This document shows, piece by piece, positions 47,239 to 59,565 of a stretch of DNA of 64,000 nucleotides. The stretch spans positions 682,001 through 746,000 of the forward strand of contig NZ_CP060723.1 of NCBI RefSeq assembly GCF_014395225.1, written 5' to 3'. The notes below the pieces were generated by a model. It was given only the letters and a program-made list of their open reading frames with translations. It was not told the DNA's origin and searched no databases. Made by a program: the position numbers and the translations under genes. The DNA is from Pedobacter roseus (GTDB lineage: Bacteria > Bacteroidota > Bacteroidia > Sphingobacteriales > Sphingobacteriaceae). Every line of letters begins with the position of its first letter. Position 1 is the first letter of the stretch.

Positions 47239-48558
47239 CTATTTTGCTGCTACCTTCCAAATTACGCCGCTAACATCATCGGCTACCAATAAAGCACCAT
47301 CTGGTGTGAGTGTAACACCAACCGGACGACCATACACTTCTGCCTTGTCTGCATCAGCAATAAAACCGGTTAAAAAATCTTCAGGTTTTCCTGTTGGCTT
47401 TCCAGCTTTAAATGGTACAAAAGCGACTTTGTAACCAGAAATTGCAGACCTGTTCCATGATCCATGCTGACCTATAAAGGCACCGCCCTGATATTTTTGA
47501 GGAAATTTTGTGGCTTTATAAAAGGCGAGGCCCAAAGAAGCGGTATGTGCACCAAGAGCTACATCGGGAGCAATGGCTTTTTTAACCATTTCAGGGTTTT
47601 TGCCCTTTAATCTTGGATCTTCATTTTGTCCGTAATAAGAGAAGGGCCATCCATAAAATGCGCCTGGTTTAACGCTGGTAATGTAATCAGGAACAAGATC
47701 GTCGCCAAGGCCATCACGTTCGTTAACAGCTGTCCACAGCATGTTGGTTGTTGGTGCCCAATCTACCCCTACAGGGTTACGTAAGCCACTGGCATAAATT
47801 TTTTCACCAGTTCCATCCGGATTAATTTCTAATATATTGGCTCTTCTCACTTCGTTTTCCATTCCGTTTTCGCCAACATTACTACCCGATCCAACAGTTA
47901 TATAAATCTTGCTTTTATCAGCATTGGTGATCAGGTTTCTTGTCCAGTGGTTGTTATAACCACCAGCGGGAAGGCTCAGGATCTTTTTACCTGTTGCGGT
48001 TATTTTGGTGTCGCCGGTTTTATAAGGATATTGCCACAAACCATCGGTATTGGCTACATAAAATGAATTGCCGATAATCAGCATGCCGAAGGGCTGGTTC
48101 AGGCCATTTAAAAAGGTGGTTACAGTTTCCGGTTTGCCATCTTTATTATCGTCCCTGTAGAGCAAAATGGTATTGGCACTTTTTCCGGGAACTTCCGATT
48201 TGGCTTTCCCGGTAACCGTATTGGCAACAGATTCTGCTGCGCTTCTTTCAGAATTGGAAAGTGCTACCAGTACATCTCCATTTGGTGCAATATAGGTATT
48301 CCGCGGGCTTTTGATATTGGACGCAAATTTGGTCACCACAAACCCCTCCGGGGCAATTGGTGTTTTCCCCTCTGGCCAGCCAATTACCTTGCTAAACTTG
48401 CTCTTAGCTGCATTCGTGTCAGGTGCAGGCAAATCTAACGCTCCATTTTTGGTGGTTACCGTAGTATCTTCGCCCTGAGGTTGCTTATTAGAATTGGATT
48501 GGCACCCCAGAAAAACCGAAGTTGAAAGGATTGCTGTGTAGAAAATTTTATTTTTCAT
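47239..48558 (-). CDS. PQQ-type sugar (sorbosone-like) dehydrogenase lipoprotein
   Basis: 439 residues, lipobox VFLGC (residues 15-19), then a GSDH/sorbosone-dehydrogenase six-bladed propeller: GFVVTKFASNIKSPRNTYIA, NDNKDG-type calcium loop in YRDDNKDGKPETVTTFLNGL, NHWTRNLITNADKSKIYITV, and ASGLRNPVGVDWAP. GQHGSWNRSAISGYKVAFVP precedes the final blade. Probably oxidises a sugar or aldose with PQQ in the periplasm. PQQ would have to be scavenged, since no pqq genes are here. The frame is intact. Confidence 0.88.
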   Translation of the reverse strand: MKNKIFYTAILSTSVFLGCQSNSNKQPQGEDTTVTTKNGALDLPAPDTNAAKSKFSKVIGWPEGKTPIAPEGFVVTKFASNIKSPRNTYIAPNGDVLVALSNSERSAAESVANTVTGKAKSEVPGKSANTILLYRDDNKDGKPETVTTFLNGLNQPFGMLIIGNSFYVANTDGLWQYPYKTGDTKITATGKKILSLPAGGYNNHWTRNLITNADKSKIYITVGSGSNVGENGMENEVRRANILEINPDGTGEKIYASGLRNPVGVDWAPTTNMLWTAVNERDGLGDDLVPDYITSVKPGAFYGWPFSYYGQNEDPRLKGKNPEMVKKAIAPDVALGAHTASLGLAFYKATKFPQKYQGGAFIGQHGSWNRSAISGYKVAFVPFKAGKPTGKPEDFLTGFIADADKAEVYGRPVGVTLTPDGALLVADDVSGVIWKVAAK

Positions 48559-48694
48559 GTGAACTGGTTTTATTAGTTTTCATGAAATAAACATCGAAAT
48601 GAGAGGAGATGTTTTTGATCCGGCCATAATTGCCACAACCGCAAATAAAAAAAGGAAAGTACCCGAAAGTACCTTCCATAGGAGAGAGCGCTCC

Positions 48695-51412
48695 TTATTT
48701 TCCTTTGAAGATATTCAGTTTGTACTGATAGGTAACAAGGAAGTATCGTTTTAATATTTCTCTATCGGAGATGTTAACAGCATTGTTATAGGCATACCTG
48801 CTTACCGAAATGTTCTGATCGAAAAGATCGTACACGGAGATTTTTAATTGTCCACGGTCTTTTTTAAGCATCTGGAGCGATAAAGCCAGGTTTAAAAGGT
48901 GGGAACTTCTCGGAAAACCTTCCGCAATCTGTGGGTTATAATTATAAGAATAATTGGCATCGAGGATTATTTTTTTAGGCCAGCGCAGGCTAAAATCAGA
49001 TCCGATTGTATGCGAGTAGGTATTTACATTGTTGAAATTTACATCCTTATACCTGGTCATCTGTTTGGTAAAATTATACCTCGCGTTGATGCTTAATAAC
49101 TCATTATAATTAAAGCTGATATTTTCACCCAAAGTGGTGTAAAAACTGTTTTCGAAACCTTCATCCGCATTAAGAATAAATGGCCTTTTGTTTAAATTCA
49201 GGTTTAGATTAGTATTAAAACCAACCTGCCATTTTTGAGACTTTTTTAACTGTTTGCCAAAATTTGCCCCCATGTATCCGTTGGCGCTCCCGTTCCGGTT
49301 TACATAAGTGGTGGTATTTACGCCTGCACTACTTAGTAGCGTTTGCTGAATTACCACATTATTACTGAAATTTAAGCCTGAATAGATATTGAAGTTGATC
49401 TGCTTGCTGTGGTTATATTTATAGAGATTGAAGTTTAAGTTCCTAACCCTTGATGGTACCAGATCTGGATTACCGGTTGTTTTATACAAGGAATTGTATT
49501 CGCGTACAATAGGCTGCAGCTGAGAAATACTTGGCAGCTCTAACCTTTCATCGTAGCTGAAAGATAAACTTGGCCCATCAAAGCGCATACTTGGGAAGAA
49601 ATTATAAAACTTTTGGTTAATGTCATCATAACCGTAATGGAAGATGTTTTTTACATCATTTAGTTCTGCTTTAACTCCGAGCCTGATACTATAGTTTTTG
49701 TTTATTTTGTACAGTACCTGGGGGCGGATATTTTGTGTAAAAATATTGCGCTGTAAATCATTACTCAGGCTTACCTGTAAAATATCGTAGCTAGCGGTAA
49801 GTGGGTTTCTTTCTAAAATACTGAGCTGGTCTTTATTGCTGGAGTACTTGGAATAAGCATTCATTTCTAAGATCAGTTTTTCCATGATGATCGGATAGTT
49901 ATAGGTGAGGGATAAATCAACTGTGCTCGATTTTCTCCAGCTATCCTCATAACGGTCCTGCCTCTCTGATTTTACATCAGCGGTATAGGAAACAATGTTA
50001 TAAAGTGAGAATTTATCTCCTCCGTTGTTGTTTAACTGAGCAAAATGCGTAATATTTAATGATTCGCCTTTTTTCTTTAACCTGTGGTAATAATTGAAAT
50101 TGTGTGAAAAACTGGTATTGTTTGCATTATACCTTGAGTCAAAAGCAGTTTCTATCAATTTTGGAAACGCGGTGTTGGAGCTGTTGCCAAAATTACTGTT
50201 GAGGTTATTGTCGCTGCCAAAATTAAATTTAGGTTCGTATCTGATTCTGTTAATGGTATCGGGCACCCATTCAATCAATCCGCTAATGGCATGTTTATCA
50301 TTTTTATTATTGCTGTTGTTTTGCGAAAAGGATACAAGTTTGGTATCGGGCAGAAACTGCTCGTTATAATTTTGACCATTATAAATCCGCTCGGTGTGGG
50401 TATAAAAATAAACCAGGTTGAGTTTTAATTTTTTGCCATAATTGTTGTTGATATTAAAGCCGCCCGCAGCTACGTTTTCCATGCCGCCATAACCTCTGCC
50501 TCCAAATGTTCCATCGTAAAACTGCGATCCGCCCGAACGATCGAAGCCGCCCATAGAATATAAATCCTGACTAGAAAATCCTGTTTTATTAAGGTTATTG
50601 GCCAGGCCGATCAAACTGATCTGTAAAGTATCCCTGAAATTACTGAGAATACCAGCTGCTTCATAACGGTCTCTGCTACCCCCACCACCATAAATTTTAC
50701 CTAAAGTGCTTTTCTTGATTTTGCTTTTCATCTTCAGGTTGATGATTTTGGCCACCTGTGTTTCGCTCACCAGGTGATCTGGATCGTTCTCCCGGTCATC
50801 ATAAACCTGGATTTTATCAACTATATCTGCATCGAGGTTTTTGGTTGCGACTTTCGGGTCGTTGCCAAAAAATTCTTTTCCATCGATTAACAGTTTACTG
50901 ATCGATTTACCATTTACCAGAATAGAGCCATCCACATTTACCTGTACACCGGGTAATTTCCGGAGCAATTCTTCTACAACGGCATTAGGCCGGGTTTTAA
51001 AAGCTTCAGTATTAAATTCGATCGTATCTTTTTTGATCACAACAGGTGATCTTTCCCCTTTAATCACTACTTCTTCGAGGTTATGGCCGGATAGTAAAAC
51101 AGTGCCGAAATCTTTGATCACCTCTTTTTTCAGATCGAGTAACCTCCTGAATGTGGTATAGCCAACGTAGGATATAATTAGTTTGGTGGGTTTTTCGACG
51201 GGAATACCCGATAATTTGAAAACACCGTTTTTATCGGTAAGGGTATAAGAAATTAAGCTGGTATCTTTGGCATTTACAATGGCAACAGTGGCAAATTCTA
51301 CTGGCGCTTTGGATGACGAATCGGCAACAATCCCTTTAACAGTGGTTTTGTTTTGCGCCATCAGGTTAAAACCCATTAAAATAAACAGGAGCAGGGTGAG
51401 AAGCTTGAGCAT
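48695..51412 (-). CDS. Outer-membrane beta-barrel protein with CarboxypepD_reg domain
   Basis: 905 residues. Signal peptide (LLTLLLFILMGFNLMAQ), CarboxypepD_reg-like domain (about 22-100, KTTVKGIVADSSSKAPVEFA), plug-like region (LLRKLPGVQVNVDGSILVNG, then KSISKLLIDGKEFFGNDPKV), and a long barrel of the OMP_b-brl_3 type. The family resembles TonB-dependent receptors but usually lacks a TonB box partner such as SusD. Here no susD lies nearby. Ligand unknown. Intact frame. Confidence 0.88.
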   Translation of the reverse strand: MLKLLTLLLFILMGFNLMAQNKTTVKGIVADSSSKAPVEFATVAIVNAKDTSLISYTLTDKNGVFKLSGIPVEKPTKLIISYVGYTTFRRLLDLKKEVIKDFGTVLLSGHNLEEVVIKGERSPVVIKKDTIEFNTEAFKTRPNAVVEELLRKLPGVQVNVDGSILVNGKSISKLLIDGKEFFGNDPKVATKNLDADIVDKIQVYDDRENDPDHLVSETQVAKIINLKMKSKIKKSTLGKIYGGGGSRDRYEAAGILSNFRDTLQISLIGLANNLNKTGFSSQDLYSMGGFDRSGGSQFYDGTFGGRGYGGMENVAAGGFNINNNYGKKLKLNLVYFYTHTERIYNGQNYNEQFLPDTKLVSFSQNNSNNKNDKHAISGLIEWVPDTINRIRYEPKFNFGSDNNLNSNFGNSSNTAFPKLIETAFDSRYNANNTSFSHNFNYYHRLKKKGESLNITHFAQLNNNGGDKFSLYNIVSYTADVKSERQDRYEDSWRKSSTVDLSLTYNYPIIMEKLILEMNAYSKYSSNKDQLSILERNPLTASYDILQVSLSNDLQRNIFTQNIRPQVLYKINKNYSIRLGVKAELNDVKNIFHYGYDDINQKFYNFFPSMRFDGPSLSFSYDERLELPSISQLQPIVREYNSLYKTTGNPDLVPSRVRNLNFNLYKYNHSKQINFNIYSGLNFSNNVVIQQTLLSSAGVNTTTYVNRNGSANGYMGANFGKQLKKSQKWQVGFNTNLNLNLNKRPFILNADEGFENSFYTTLGENISFNYNELLSINARYNFTKQMTRYKDVNFNNVNTYSHTIGSDFSLRWPKKIILDANYSYNYNPQIAEGFPRSSHLLNLALSLQMLKKDRGQLKISVYDLFDQNISVSRYAYNNAVNISDREILKRYFLVTYQYKLNIFKGK

Positions 51413-51535
51413 TTAGGTATTTGGTTGAGCTATAATTTGAAACGATTAGTTAAAACTAAATTACAGCATAATAACCAAAGATTTAGTTAAGAATTGTTAA
51501 ATCATTTTAATCTGCTCCAGAGTTGCTTTTCGCGA

Positions 51536-52108
51536 TTATTTTACCAGGTTTTCCAATAACCTGGCTTCAATGTCTTTAGCATTTAATAACAGTGCAGAGA
51601 ATTGCGGATCGGATTTCACCAATAAAAATTTCCCGTTAGGGAGCACAATGGCAGAAGTGCCGCAGGTGGTAACCTCTTTAAATAACAGCTTTTTTAAAAA
51701 TCCCGGATCAGTTTCTATTTCCAAACCTTTTGATTTGACCTGGCTAAAGCTTTCGCCCACCTCGCGGTATTGATAAATGGCAACCTTTGGCCTAGCTGCT
51801 GCTTTTTCGAGGATATTTTTTTGGAAAGTCCACCTTACATTATTCAAAAATTCAGGATTTTGATAGTTCAGGTCGTTCCAGCAAACATCTTTATTGAAAT
51901 CATATTTAATGATGATGGTATCTTTTAGAGCAAGCCTTTCATTTTGTTTTAAGAAAGTATGCAGCGAATCGATTTGTGCATCGGTTAATGTACCCGCCTG
52001 ATAACGTTTACTTTCGTCAACATACAATTTGGGAGAACAGGCATACATGAAAATGGAAAGAAAGAGAAATGTAAATAACTGAGATTTGATTTTAGGGATA
52101 CGTTTCAT
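51536..52108 (-). CDS. Lipoprotein of unknown function
   Basis: 190 residues with lipobox FMYAC followed by SPKLY. The mature part is mixed alpha/beta with DTIIIKYDFNKDVCWNDLNY and TTCGTSAIVLPNGKFLLVKS, the latter suggesting a thioredoxin-like or inhibitor-like strand pair, though no active-site motif is present. Not recognised. Single gene. Confidence 0.65.
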   Translation of the reverse strand: MKRIPKIKSQLFTFLFLSIFMYACSPKLYVDESKRYQAGTLTDAQIDSLHTFLKQNERLALKDTIIIKYDFNKDVCWNDLNYQNPEFLNNVRWTFQKNILEKAAARPKVAIYQYREVGESFSQVKSKGLEIETDPGFLKKLLFKEVTTCGTSAIVLPNGKFLLVKSDPQFSALLLNAKDIEARLLENLVK

Positions 52109-52181
52109 TTATGCGAGCATTAATATTGTCTAATAAATTTATAACTAAAAATTTATTAGACAATATTTTTCAACAGAAAAG

Positions 52182-52270
52182 TTCGTCATTGCTGAGGCAA
52201 AGCAACGCAGAGTGAAAATCTACTTGGATAGATCTCTCGACTACGTTGCACTCCGCTCGAGATGAGGACG
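52182..52270. repeat. Degenerate dispersed repeat
   Basis: TTCGTCATTGCTGAGGCAAA, then CTCTCGACTACGTTG and CTCGAGATGAGGACG: the ends retain the CGTCATTGC core seen at 36636 and the CTCGAGATGA form common in related genomes. Confidence 0.5.
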
Positions 52271-52359
52271 TTGACTGGAGTGATCTTTACAACTTTTCGG
52301 TCATTCAAATTTATCTCATGCAATAAATTATTCTTGATAATGACGAGCGCGGGATCAAC

Positions 52360-53712
52360 TTAACCTTTCAAAATCTTAGCTTTCTCCGCATCAAATTCTT
52401 CCTGCGATAAAATTCCGGCATCCAGCAACTCTTTTAAATCTAATAAAGCCTGTTTTTTAGCAGCCATATCGTTTTTTGGTGCTACAGTAGGACTTTCTGT
52501 TGATGCTGTACTGGTAGCCTGTATATTTGAATTGGCCGCAGGACCGTATTTCAACAAGAGTTCGGTAATTTCATTAAAACCTTTAATATTCGAATAATCA
52601 ATTGCCTTTTGTTCTTTAACATTCACGATGGATGGATCGGCAGCGTTTTCGAGTAAAAACTTAACCACATCTTTTTTACCGTTTGCAGCTGCATAATGTA
52701 AAGCGGTGTTTCCGCTTTCATCCTGAATATTAACATTGGCACCTTTTTCCAATAATAATTTCAACATGCTTAAATGACCGCTTTTGGCCGCAACATGCAA
52801 CATGCTTTCGCCCCCGTAATTGTAGTTATTATCGAAGGAAAAACTGGCCGAAATGGAAATGTTATTAGCCGTTTCAACCCACTCGAGGTATGAATACATC
52901 GAATCGTCGTTGCCCGAAAGCGGTTTGGCATAATTTACATCCACACCATTGGCCAAAAATAAATCGACAATTTCTTTCTGGTTATTGGCGCAGGCATACC
53001 ATATTGGCGATAAGCCATTTTTTGAAGAGACAAATACATCTGCACCCTTTTCTACGAGCGTTTTGGTGAGCATGCGATTGGCATCGTAACAGGCAAGCAA
53101 TAGTGCAGATTCGCCAGCATGGTTAACATGGTTGATGTTAGCTCCTTTATCAAGGATCAATTCAACCATTGGGTTGTTTTTAGATTTAACTGCAAAAATC
53201 AAAGGAGAATCGCCATGTTTATTAGTAGTGTTGATGTTGGCGCCAAATTCCAGTAATTTTTGAACCACTTCTTTATTTCTCCATGCAGATGCGATAAGCA
53301 GCGGTGTTTCTGCTTCGTTATTTTCACAGTTCACATCAAGACCCTTATCGAGCAGCTTTTCCAAAACTTCAATCTGCCCGTTTTGAGCAGTTAAGTGCAA
53401 AAGGCTGTTTCCTTTAAGGTCTTTAATATCAATCCGTGCACCTTTATCCAATAAGTAAAGCGCAGTTTGTTTCTGCTTTTGTAAACAGGCAAAATAAAAA
53501 GGTGTTTCACCATCATGATCCTCATAATCTAAATCTGCACCGCGGTCGATTAAAATTTTTACCAGGTCTAAATATCCATGATGTGCAGCGTAATGCAGTG
53601 CGGTTCGTCCTTTTTCGTCCGTATAACCTACTTCTACTTCGTTGTTCGCCAATAAAAGTTCAGCTATTTTTCGTTTGCCGCTTTCGCAGGCAATTATAAA
53701 TGACATCGACAT
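52360..53712 (-). CDS. Ankyrin-repeat protein with C-terminal SHOCT domain
   Basis: 450 residues. About ten ankyrin repeats (for example GRTALHYAAHHGYLDLVKIL, GNSLLHLTAQNGQIEVLEKL, and GESALLLACYDANRMLTKTL) with an unusual insert around 265-290. They are followed by a low-complexity linker (TSTASTESPTVAP). The C-terminus is a SHOCT helix pair: LLDLKELLDAGILSQEEFDA then EKAKIL. SHOCT helices mediate oligomerisation. No signal peptide, so cytoplasmic. Two bases after the stop of the preceding ankyrin gene, hence an operon. Partner unknown. Confidence 0.9.
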   Translation of the reverse strand: MSMSFIIACESGKRKIAELLLANNEVEVGYTDEKGRTALHYAAHHGYLDLVKILIDRGADLDYEDHDGETPFYFACLQKQKQTALYLLDKGARIDIKDLKGNSLLHLTAQNGQIEVLEKLLDKGLDVNCENNEAETPLLIASAWRNKEVVQKLLEFGANINTTNKHGDSPLIFAVKSKNNPMVELILDKGANINHVNHAGESALLLACYDANRMLTKTLVEKGADVFVSSKNGLSPIWYACANNQKEIVDLFLANGVDVNYAKPLSGNDDSMYSYLEWVETANNISISASFSFDNNYNYGGESMLHVAAKSGHLSMLKLLLEKGANVNIQDESGNTALHYAAANGKKDVVKFLLENAADPSIVNVKEQKAIDYSNIKGFNEITELLLKYGPAANSNIQATSTASTESPTVAPKNDMAAKKQALLDLKELLDAGILSQEEFDAEKAKILKG

Positions 53713-53713
53713 A

Positions 53714-54916
53714 TTAAGATTGTTTCATGAGCAGTTCAACAGTTTTTATTTTCAGGTTATCGTCGGAAGCCAGCATTAAGGCTGTTTGATCCTTATCGTT
53801 GCTTAGCGCAACATCTGCTCCGTTTTCAATCAGGAGTTTCACCTTACGATAGGTTTCTTTAGCTTTCTCGGCTTCGTAGTTTACATTGTAGGCGCAAACC
53901 TTATGCAATAAGGTATTTCCCTGATCATCCGTTCTATTGATATCTATTTGTCCACTTTCCAAAACAGCCTCTAAAATATTGGCTTGTTTTTCAGCAATTA
54001 CATCCAATGGAGTTTTATCTGCACTGTACCAGGTGCTGGTTTGGTATAAGTCGGCACCATCACCAATCAGTTTTTTGAGGAAGTTGATGCCGCTTTCACT
54101 GTTCGACATCATGCGAACGTATTCGAAGAGCAATGTTTCGCCCTTTTTGCTTACCTGATCAAATTCTGGTGTAGCAAAACTGCGCAGTGTATCGTATATA
54201 TTTTCGCTTTGCGAATGTGCGACTGCATAAAAGAAGGCCGAATTTCCTTCACGATCGGTATGGTTTGGATCTGCGCCGTTTTCGAGCAGGTGTGCAATTA
54301 GATTTTTCTTATTAAACTTTATTGCGGTAATTAAAGGTGTTTCCTGTACTATATTACCTTCATTTACATCAAGCCCTTCGTTAAGGAGGATGTCGATATA
54401 GCCCTTAAGCAGATCTGTAGTTTGCTCGTCGTTGAGATTATACTTGCGGAAACTGCTTTTTACCACCTGGTGGATATAATTTTCTTCTGCATTATTCTTA
54501 AAATTGGTCGTGCAGCCTGCATCGATACAAGCTTTGATTACGCCTAAACTCACGCCATTTTCGAAGAGGTAACCCAATAAAGTTTTCGCATTTACTTCAT
54601 CATTCAGGTTATCGAAGTGGGCAATAAATTCGTTGAAGAAAGCAATGTCTTCATCTTCTTCGCCCAGGTTGTAGATGATACTATGAAAAATACTTTTGTC
54701 AAAATTGTCGAATTCATAAATATCCGTTTCAATGGTTTTATCCTTTACCATCATATTTAGAATTTCATATTGCTTATCTTTGATAAGTTTGTCGAAAATC
54801 GATGATTTCTGATGATCCTGAAGGTTTTTGGAGAGTTTTTCGCCGTTTTGCATCGAGCTTTTCGCTTCGTCAAATTTTCGGGCATTTAACTGTTGATCTA
54901 AGGTAGTTTCGGTCAT
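53714..54916 (-). CDS. Ankyrin-repeat protein
   Basis: 400 residues. The N-terminal 100 residues are helical and less regular (QQLNARKFDEAKSSMQNGEK); then ankyrin repeats such as ETPLITAIKFNKKNLIAHLL, GNSAFFYAVAHSQSENIYDT, GNTLLHKVCAYNVNYEAEKA, and a last DQTALMLASDDNLKIKTVEL. No effector domain. First gene of the two-gene ankyrin unit. Confidence 0.88.
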   Translation of the reverse strand: MTETTLDQQLNARKFDEAKSSMQNGEKLSKNLQDHQKSSIFDKLIKDKQYEILNMMVKDKTIETDIYEFDNFDKSIFHSIIYNLGEEDEDIAFFNEFIAHFDNLNDEVNAKTLLGYLFENGVSLGVIKACIDAGCTTNFKNNAEENYIHQVVKSSFRKYNLNDEQTTDLLKGYIDILLNEGLDVNEGNIVQETPLITAIKFNKKNLIAHLLENGADPNHTDREGNSAFFYAVAHSQSENIYDTLRSFATPEFDQVSKKGETLLFEYVRMMSNSESGINFLKKLIGDGADLYQTSTWYSADKTPLDVIAEKQANILEAVLESGQIDINRTDDQGNTLLHKVCAYNVNYEAEKAKETYRKVKLLIENGADVALSNDKDQTALMLASDDNLKIKTVELLMKQS

Positions 54917-55129
54917 TTCAATTAAAATATTTAAAATAGATAGATATATGCGCTTCTCGCTACAAAAGTTTAGCCAAAGAATTTGCGTAATCTAAAACTA
55001 TCGGGAATGTTGCAGTGAATCAGAATGATAAAAAATGTTTTGTTAGTTGCTTAGTTTTTGGACAGCAATTGAAGTATTCATATATTTATTTCTTCCTGCT
55101 TACTTTTTTCGATAAAATCCTGTTGGGGA

Positions 55130-55660
55130 CACAACTAACTAAAGATTCTTCTACCACTCTATGCCGTGGAGGCATGGTACTTTGGAGCGCCAAAGTACCC
55201 AAAGCGCTTTGTCAATCCGGCAATGTGGCTTCTCACCGCCCCGCGCTCATCAAAAAAACAGCGACACTTTGTTTTGTGTTCAATTCCTTTATAACTTTTG
55301 AATTATCGTTTACGAACACAAAACTACTGCGTTTCAGGTTTGGTGGTGCCGTTTGTTCTATACCGCAACTGTTTTTTTGATTATCCTGCCACTTGGGATT
55401 GACGGTGTCCTTCGGCAAAGATTGTAGGTTTTGAAAGAAAGCTAGCAAAATGCCTAAACCGCTCTTAAATATTTGTGTCGACACTGTATGATAAGAAATC
55501 GGAACCATCTGATCAGGTTTAGTTGTGGTGATTCTCGGCTTCTATGTCGGTTTTCCGTGTCACAGGCTTAAGTTTATAGCCCTGATCGGAGCGGGCATCC
55601 CCTATATTTCATCGGGATAAAGCGGTGAGCAGGACTAACTTTAAATATAGTAATGACCCT
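55130..55660. repeat. Composite non-coding repeat region
   Basis: The 54917-55875 gap has no supported gene. Between 55130 and 55660 lies GC-richer sequence with inverted elements (TACTTTGGAGCGCCAAAGTA). A block at 55580-55636 (CTGATCGGAGCGGGCATCCC, then TTTCATCGGGATAAAGCGG) is repeated in inverted form at 58273-58332. Short frames on either strand look like by-products of the repeat. Confidence 0.5.
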
Positions 55661-55851
55661 GCGCTCCCAAAAAAACAATAGTATGTTATATTATTATTTC
55701 ACTATGATAAAGATTATGGGTTTTTAATAAATGAATTGCTAATCCAAACCATAAATAACATTACGATGTTCCTTAATTCATTCGATTATTTTATCTTTAG
55801 GCGATTTTAAAAAGATTGGTTTACAAAGCCATAAACCGATCGGATCATTAA

Positions 55852-58095
<2,244 letters not shown>

Positions 58096-58154
58096 GCTGA
58101 GTTATCAACTTTAATATGCTTCTGGCATGGAAGCTGATAACTCTTGAAATATTT

Positions 58155-58188
58155 AGCGTCCTGATTTAAAAATCGGGGCGCTTTTTTT
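58155..58188 (+). terminator. Terminator of icd
   Basis: AGCGTCCTGATT (58155-58166) pairs with AATCGGGGCGCT (58171-58182), two G-T pairs, followed by a T run. Confidence 0.88.
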
Positions 58189-58260
58189 ATGATGGGTTTT
58201 TCAGTTTTAATAGCTATTTGTTAGAGAGTTGATTGCATTTGGAAAGCGGATACAGAATCA

Positions 58261-58560
58261 TTTGGGTTGCAGCAGTCCCGCTCCCGCTTCTGCTCCCGAT
58301 GAAGAATCGGGAGCATCCCGCTTTGATCGGGTTTAGTTGGATTGGTCAGCAGATACTATTTGCGTGAATGTATCCCGCGGTCTGTGTCCCTGTAGACCAA
58401 TAGCAGAATGATATACTTTCAAAATGGAGTTTTTTGGACGCTTTGCCTGCGTGAGGGATAGAAACGGAAAGCCCGCAGCCGTGAGGAACGAATGGTGAGG
58501 ACTTGAAGTGTATAGCCCGACCCTTGCGTAGCTTGGGGCACGCCCAAATAATAACAAATT
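58261..58560. repeat. Dispersed GC-rich repeat, inverted copy
   Basis: The part 58273-58332 is an inverted relative of 55580-55636. The following stretch to 58560, read on the minus strand (GGGCGTGCCCC..., GGGTCGGGCTATACACTTCA, TATCCCTCACGCAGG), has the form of a repeat widespread in Bacteroidota. The 74-codon minus-strand frame inside it is not credible as a gene. Confidence 0.6.
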
Positions 58561-58629
58561 CTTTTGCTAAAGAAAAACCTTATTTACACCGCTTTGTTAT
58601 AACATTATAAATTATAGGAGACCCACACC

Positions 58630-59040
58630 ATGGCAATTAACGAAAATAAAGGATCGCAGGATAAAATACATAGCACCACAGAAAATAGCGAAATCAATAA
58701 AGAGAATTTATCGTACGATAAAAATAAAGAAAGCTACGAACTCGATGTAAAGGGAACGGACAGCGATTACGACCATCCGATGGGATATGAAACAGTTGCT
58801 GCAGGCGCAAAGGATGATGATTCTACTTACGATGAGGCAAACCCTTATGTGGGTGATGAGTATGCCCGCAATGAAGATATAGCCGAAGATAACTTGGAAG
58901 AACTGGGCATGCATGTAGATAACGGTGAGAGTGTAAAGCTTAATCCTGAGGATGAAATTCTTGCCCGTACACCTGAAGATAACCGCGATGACCTGGATGA
59001 AGAAGGTTACCCGATTAATGATGCACCTAATAATAATTAA
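58630..59040 (+). CDS. Acidic, intrinsically disordered small protein
   Basis: 136 residues, almost without hydrophobic residues and very acidic (DSDYDHPMGYETVAAGAKDD, then EDEILARTPEDNRDDLDEEG). No signal peptide or cysteines. Such composition suggests a disordered stress protein, but I know no family. An unusually good Shine-Dalgarno-like TAGGAG lies 11 bases before the ATG, uncommon in this phylum. A strong terminator follows. Confidence 0.72.
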   Translation: MAINENKGSQDKIHSTTENSEINKENLSYDKNKESYELDVKGTDSDYDHPMGYETVAAGAKDDDSTYDEANPYVGDEYARNEDIAEDNLEELGMHVDNGESVKLNPEDEILARTPEDNRDDLDEEGYPINDAPNNN

Positions 59041-59051
59041 CTAATTATAAT

Positions 59052-59090
59052 AAAAATGGGCTTAGCAGTTTAACTGTTAAGCCCATTTTT
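59052..59090. terminator. Bidirectional terminator
   Basis: A near-perfect 19-base arm pair (59052-59070 with 59072-59090, one G-T) with A run left and T run right. Its right arm also encodes the last codons of the response-regulator remnant on the minus strand. Confidence 0.88.
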
Positions 59091-59565
59091 AATGGTATAT
59101 ACTGCTAAGCCCCTTGTTTTTAGCGCTAATTTCTCAAATAAACTATCCCGGTAACCTTCAACAGCCCCTGTACTACATTCGGGCAATTTCCTTATAGTTC
59201 ATTTCTGTTACAGTAAACGTAAAAATATTTTCTCTCTATCGTTAAAAAAAACTTTTTTATCATATTGCTGTGTTCCATTACTGATACTTGAAAATACTTT
59301 GCTAGCAGCCCAATCTGGGTAATAATATCTATTTTTAACTAAATGGTTCAGTGCATCGACCTATCGCTGGATGTATATTTTTAGTAAATATCCCTGAGCA
59401 CCCCTTTTGATCATCTTTATAAAGCTATGCTCATCATTTAGCATACTTAAGCCCATAATTAGTACATCGGGATGTATTTCTTTTAACCAGGCCGCAGTTC
59501 AAAGCCATCCATTATCGGCATACTAATGTCTAACAATACCACCCCTTTCTTTTCTTACCATTAGC
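59070..59565 (-). pseudogene. Response regulator (LuxR/NarL type) remnant
   Basis: Minus-strand segments in three changing frames reassemble into one response regulator. They are VVLLDISMPIMDGFEL, then AAWLKEIHPDVLIMG with SFIKMIKRGAQGYLLK, then DALNHLVKNRYYYPDWAASK with FFNDREKIFLRLL. TEMNYKEIARM and TGAVEGYRDSLFEKLALKTR complete the HTH. Several stops and frameshifts and the lack of the first receiver strand show it is dead. It follows the histidine-kinase remnant directly. Sequence 59100-59230 is therefore not empty intergenic DNA. Confidence 0.75.

Noticed and set aside
55015..55508. Overlapping frames on both strands in the 55-kb gap
   Set aside because: They sit in repeat-like DNA with inverted elements, have no signal peptide, domain or plausible start context, and look like by-products of the repeat.
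58333..58557. 74-codon minus-strand frame
   Set aside because: It is inside a dispersed GC-rich repeat, and its translation is of the kind produced by that repeat in many genomes.
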